The notes under the pieces are model-generated. The model was given only the letters and a program-made list of their open reading frames with translations, was not told the origin of the DNA and searched no databases. A DNA stretch of 64,000 nt, taken from assembly GCA_964057225.1 (NCBI GenBank), contig OZ059900.1:9434501-9498500 (forward strand), in the 5' to 3' direction. The stretch is from Auanema rhodensis. Taxonomy: Eukaryota; Nematoda; Chromadorea; Rhabditida; Rhabditidae. Shown here piece after piece: positions 59,751 to 64,000 of this stretch. The translations under genes and the position numbers were made by a program. Position 1 is the stretch's first letter. Every line of letters starts with the position of its first letter.

Positions 59751-62700
59751 TTATGGCGCAGCTGTCTTGGAAATTTCAAACAGTTTTACATCTGTGTCAA
59801 ACCAGATAGGAGGATTGTTGTTTCTGAAAATATGTTCAATTGAAAATTTGTAAACTATGCTTTTATTACCTGATGTAGATCACACCCCACATATAAGTCC
59901 GGAACCAATGATTAGTAGCTGGATTTGATTGATATTTTCTAATTAATATTGGGTGAGGAACCGGCAATAATCCAACCAGAGTACCATTTTGCAAAAATTT
60001 CAGAATTTCAGTTTCATCAGTTAATCCTCTTTAAACAGATATTATGAGCTGATGTTGTATTAATGTGATGTTTCTTACTTGTCAATGCAGATTTTCTCAA
60101 CTTGAGGTACAAGAACTTGCAATAGTCTCATGATGGTTTGTAAGGGGAGTCGAACAATCCATTGCTCTGCCCATTCAGTTGTTGGCATCCATTCTGAAAG
60201 ATTGATCAATTTGTAAACAAAATTTGTGAAAATTTCGAATTACCATTACTAGAAACTGAAGCAGATTTTCCTTCCCACTCAGTCAAATTTCCTGTCATTG
60301 ATGAGGCTTTTGGCGTGGCTGCTAATCCCGCTGTCGTTGCTGTTAATCACAAAACAAGTATATATAGGTGAAACAAATAAATATCATACCTGGTGTTAGT
60401 GCAACGGTGGGAACAGCTGTAGCAGTCGGACTTTTGAGTTCTTCAACGATCTCAGTCTCACTAGCTAAAACACAAGATAATTATTAACGAGTTATAACCG
60501 TCAAATATGAAAAACATTAAAAACAAAGAAGTTTACCTTTTCCTTTCTTTGAAGATAAAATCTTGGCTATCGATGAACTATCAATTGGTAAATTAGATAA
60601 CTGATAGAAAACTTGACGTTTTCTGATTATAGTATAAATCAAATTTGAATTTCCTATAAGAAATGATTATACTATGAAAGACAATCAACCATGCATACCA
60701 TCAAACTGATATTGAATAATGTTGTTGAAAACTTCAAGAAGGAAGAAAACCAAATGATGATTAGTAGGAGATGTGAAAAGGAACCATGGGGTAGAAAAAG
60801 CTTCTACTAAGTGAAGAAGTTTGTTTGCCGACACAATAGAGAGAGACTTCAAATAGGGCGAAACTGAAATGTTTAAAATTATTTTTTTTTAAATATTCGC
60901 AAAAAAAATTGTTGTGTGAATTTTAATTTTTTTCTATTCCAATGACTAAGATTATTTTTTATGCTAGCTGTATAAATCAGGGAAAAACTTCAACTTCAAG
61001 CATAGTTTTATTAAATATTCATGTATGAAAACTATTTCGTATAAGTTTTTTCATTTTCTAGTTGATAAATAACAAAATTGTATGATAATTATATACATTC
61101 TTGTATATTTCATGCTTTATGAGTCATTTGATGCTATGAAAAACGAATTGCTTAATGTTTCTATTTAGCATTGATATTAACATATTTGTATATAAAGATA
61201 CAGCATTCAATATGATGCATCTAGCAATTGTGCTTGCATCTATTCCTATCCTTCAGTTGCATTTTCAATTTTATGACAAAATCAAAAAATGCGCATCATC
61301 ACCGTGAACTGTGTATCTTACTTATTGCTGCTGTTATTCTGCATCCTGTCTCCAGTTTATTGCAAGGAAAACGCCGACCAATGTCCATATACCGTCAAGG
61401 ATAACAATGGTCAAACACAGCAGTATAGCTACATACCATTTGGATGCTACATGGTATATCTTCATATTTTACGAAAAAATCACTAATATTCTTCAGATTC
61501 TTGATTGCAAAAGTTGCTCTTTTCAACAAGCTAAAGCCATTTGCCGAGACAACAATGCTGCCATTGCTCGCATGTCACCCCATGATACATTCGGACCATT
61601 GTTTTTCGGTGAGCAACTGTATCTTAGAATCTTTATAGTAGCAATCTTAGACATATTTGGAACAAAATCAAAGAGTTACGTTCCTGAAGAACAAGCATGG
61701 GTGAAACCTACTTCGAATGGCTGTCGTTCGGTGAGTTGCCAGTATGATACTATAAAGACAATAGCTCTTTTCAGTTCATTCTTTCGAATAATGAAAACTC
61801 TACCAGTTTTCAACAACTGACCGACTGTAATGCTCGTCTCAAATTTGCTCTATGCATGCGTCAACCAAAGCATAGAAGACTATTATCACATTGATTTGCA
61901 TTTTTTCGAAATAAAGATAATTAATAACGCATAAAACAAGTAGCAAAACATGAAATCTATATTCTCAAAGCGTTTACAGTAAACCTATGCCTAATGGAAA
62001 ACTATTCAGACATCATTTTTCTGCTGATTTTGCGTGTTCAATTAATTGAAACTCATATATTCAATATAATATACAACAATAACTTGTATATTTTTACTAT
62101 ATTACTCTCGAAATAATGAAAAATAACTGAATTGGATATGATATCTCTGCCATTCGTTTTACTAAGAGATTGACAGGAATGATTACAATTGTCATTACTC
62201 TTTCAGTCGTTGGAAATGATCACAACCTCTTATACCGATGAGGTAATCACAATTTACTTCGACCAGTATCATAATTCTTAAAACTTTAGAAGGATCACAA
62301 TCTTTCCAATCTTTGCAATCATCAAAAACTCTTAAATCATTCAAACCATCACACCCCTTTTAAAAGTAAAAACAACTCAAACATTCAGCCTATTGTATTA
62401 AAATAAAAAATTTTAAACTAACCATTAACAATAATTGTTAAAAGACAGTCAAATAGAGATTGCAAACGATTATTTCCCGTTGTGATAAGCTTATGGAATA
62501 CCTTAATAAGAAAATTTAAAATCAACTTGTTTGATCATCATGTTACCAATATTAAGAGATCAGCATGAGTTCCAACAAATGGTTGTACATCAATTCGAGC
62601 TTTGTTCTCGTACGGTTTGTTTAACCGAACACCAAAATTGCGTTCACCACTCAAAAGCAGAATTAAGAAAATTCCCATGTGAATCATACCAACACGAGCT

Positions 62701-64000
62701 GAAACACAAATCAGATGATTATTGACATTTACAAATGCATATAGAAATTACATGGATCGTTTCGTGCTTCAGCAATGTGGTAAAGGATTGGTACCAGAAT
62801 TTCTAAGACATCTGATGTTTTCAAAACATAAAACATAAACTTCTGAAAAAAAACAGAAAGTACAACATATAGTAGCTTGCTATTAATCTAACCTGATTAT
62901 ATTCACAACATTTCCATAACAGTACAAGAAGTTCTTGATGAAAACTGACTTTCTTTGTTGAATTTGGCAAATATGAAGTTTGCAAGGGATTGCTGAGTAA
63001 ACGTGTCATACCCTTTAATAATTTGATTAAACTGTAACTAAATTGTTTTGTATTACCCGTAGCATCAGATCAAAGTCTTCTTCCCTATGAATACGACTGA
63101 GATAATTTAGAAAATAATTTTCTTTATAAGCACATTGATCTTCACCAGTATCATTTTCCCAATCCAAACAAGCAATTAATACCTTAAAAGTAAGGACTAT
63201 GATGAAAAAAAAAAGAAAATTATATTCCAACCTGTATTGAAGCTTCAACTAATGGCTCACGAGTATCATTAAATAATAAATAGTTATAGGGTAATCCAAG
63301 TCCAACTGGATCGTATGCACAAACAATATTCAAAAGCGAAGTGAATAATGGTAAAGCGTGGCGGTTTTCAGCCGAAGTAAAGCGAGATAGCCATCGCATT
63401 CGGTTTTCATCTAATAATTACAGGTGTTTTCTTAGATATAGCACAATTATGTCATACCAGTAACTGGAACATATATTAATTCTGAGAAGCATGCTAAGAG
63501 CAGCTTTAGAATGTCTGTTCGATGTATATCATGCTGTGCATTAGGTGGTGTTTTGGTACCAAAGCCAACACCAGCTTCCCAGATGTATTCGCAAGAATCA
63601 ACTGATTGTAAATTAATTCGATTCTGCAAAAAACTCAAATTTGATGAGTATTTAGTTATCATTATACCGCTTGTTCACTTCTATTAGGAACAGTGAATCC
63701 TGGACAGAAAAGAAGATCAGCTAAGCTATTAAGAAGCAGTGAGGCCATTGGAATTTGTTGGTCTCCCTGCAATATACTCACTTATCAATTTAATGCTATT
63801 TATGTTGACTTACATGTGGGATACATGTCCAGAAGTATCCTCTCCACTCAGAATCTTCTTGCATATATGGCATAATCCTTGTCAGCATTCGAATACAGTT
63901 GACAACCTAAGTATAAGAGTAATATGCTATACTCAAAGTAAAACTATAAAAAACTAACCTTTTTAATGCTGGCTTGCTCTGGGTTATCTCTAAATGCCAT
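59751..64000 (-). CDS. hid-1: HID-1 homologue (partial, 5' end outside window)
   Basis: Minus strand, TAA at 59751-59753. Exons from the right include 63959 to beyond the window, 63814-63906, 63668-63766, 63458-63623, then blocks near 63.4-62.4 kb, about 60.68-60.86, about 60.53-60.66, short exons near 60.4 and 60.3, 60079-60193, about 59.87-60.04 and 59751-about 59822. Diagnostic segments: SVDSCEYIWEAGVGFGTKTP, ALPLFTSLLNIVCAYDPVG, NYLSRIHREEDFDLMLRG, LLSNPLQTSYLPNSTKK, KTSDVLEILVPILYHIAEAR, LLLSGERNFGVRLNKPY, HHLVFFLLEVFNNIIQYQF, RLPLQTIMRLLQVLVPQVEK and the end PPIWFDTDVKLFEISK. HID-1 is a myristoylated Golgi-associated protein needed for dense-core vesicle formation and cargo sorting. The N-terminal 60-80 residues, with the myristoylation site, lie beyond 64000. 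Its low-complexity middle is shorter than in vertebrates. Confidence 0.95.
61289..61894 (+). CDS. Small secreted C-type-lectin-like protein nested in a hid-1 intron
   Basis: Exons 61289-61453, 61497-61608, 61651-61730 and 61775-61894 sum to 477 bases, 158 residues plus TGA. A signal peptide (MRIITVNCVSYLLLLLFCIL) precedes an 8-cysteine domain: FSQ-like SFQQAKAICRDNNAAIARM (the helix of a C-type lectin fold) and, at the end, NGCRSFILSN with LTDCNARLKFALCM, which fits the last two disulphide-forming strands. The WND calcium-binding motif of sugar-binding lectins is absent, so carbohydrate binding is not implied. It lies on the strand opposite hid-1, inside the intron between the hid-1 exons at about 62.42 and 60.86 kb. 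Confidence 0.75.

Overview
This is a nematode chromosomal segment, most likely from a free-living or parasitic rhabditid-type (chromadorean) worm. The evidence is AT-rich DNA, many introns of 45-60 bases ending in TTTTCAG or TTTTAG, cuticle collagens of the C. elegans type, a fasn-1-like fatty acid synthase, an IR25a-type receptor, and hid-1. The genus cannot be read from the sequence. Most coordinates come from hand-reading splice sites with reading frame kept across every junction. Outer exons of a few genes remain uncertain and are marked.

Layout. 0-5.6 kb: the 3' part of an unrecognised multi-exon gene (+), a secreted cysteine-rich (lustrin-repeat) protein (+), and a small two-helix membrane protein (-). 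6.1-8.7 kb: two head-to-head cuticle collagen genes forming a large inverted repeat, identical even in the last intron, around a 0.5 kb shared promoter. 10.1-19.1 kb: a complete 22-exon animal type I fatty acid synthase whose exons sum to exactly 2,602 codons plus stop. 19.8-31.4 kb (-): two paralogous kelch-like genes, a decayed TBC1D23-like fragment, an intact TBC1D23 homologue and a 60-codon acidic ORF. The order (kelch A + TBC relic, kelch B + intact TBC) points to an old segmental duplication with loss of one TBC copy. 31.9-34.8 kb (+): COG7, so two Golgi-trafficking genes (TBC1D23, COG7) are neighbours and hid-1, a third, is further on. 34.8-41.6 kb: a large pyrimidine-rich gene desert with three exact GLI/TRA-1-type sites. 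41.6-49 kb (+): a tiny coiled-coil protein, an IR25a co-receptor and a Ly6-like GPI-anchored protein.

49.4-51.3 kb (-) is the strangest part. A GC-rich, multi-exon orphan gene has exons tiled almost end to end by short stem-loops (arms up to 12 bp), while its introns are plain AT-rich sequence. A second, broken set of similar spliced-looking exons lies just downstream. I know of no described gene family built like this.

51.8-58 kb holds four copies of a dispersed and partly tandem repeat. 58.8-59.4 kb has another cluster of GLI/TRA-1-like sites. 59.75 kb to the end (-) is hid-1, running off the window, with a small C-type-lectin-like secreted gene nested on the opposite strand inside one of its introns.
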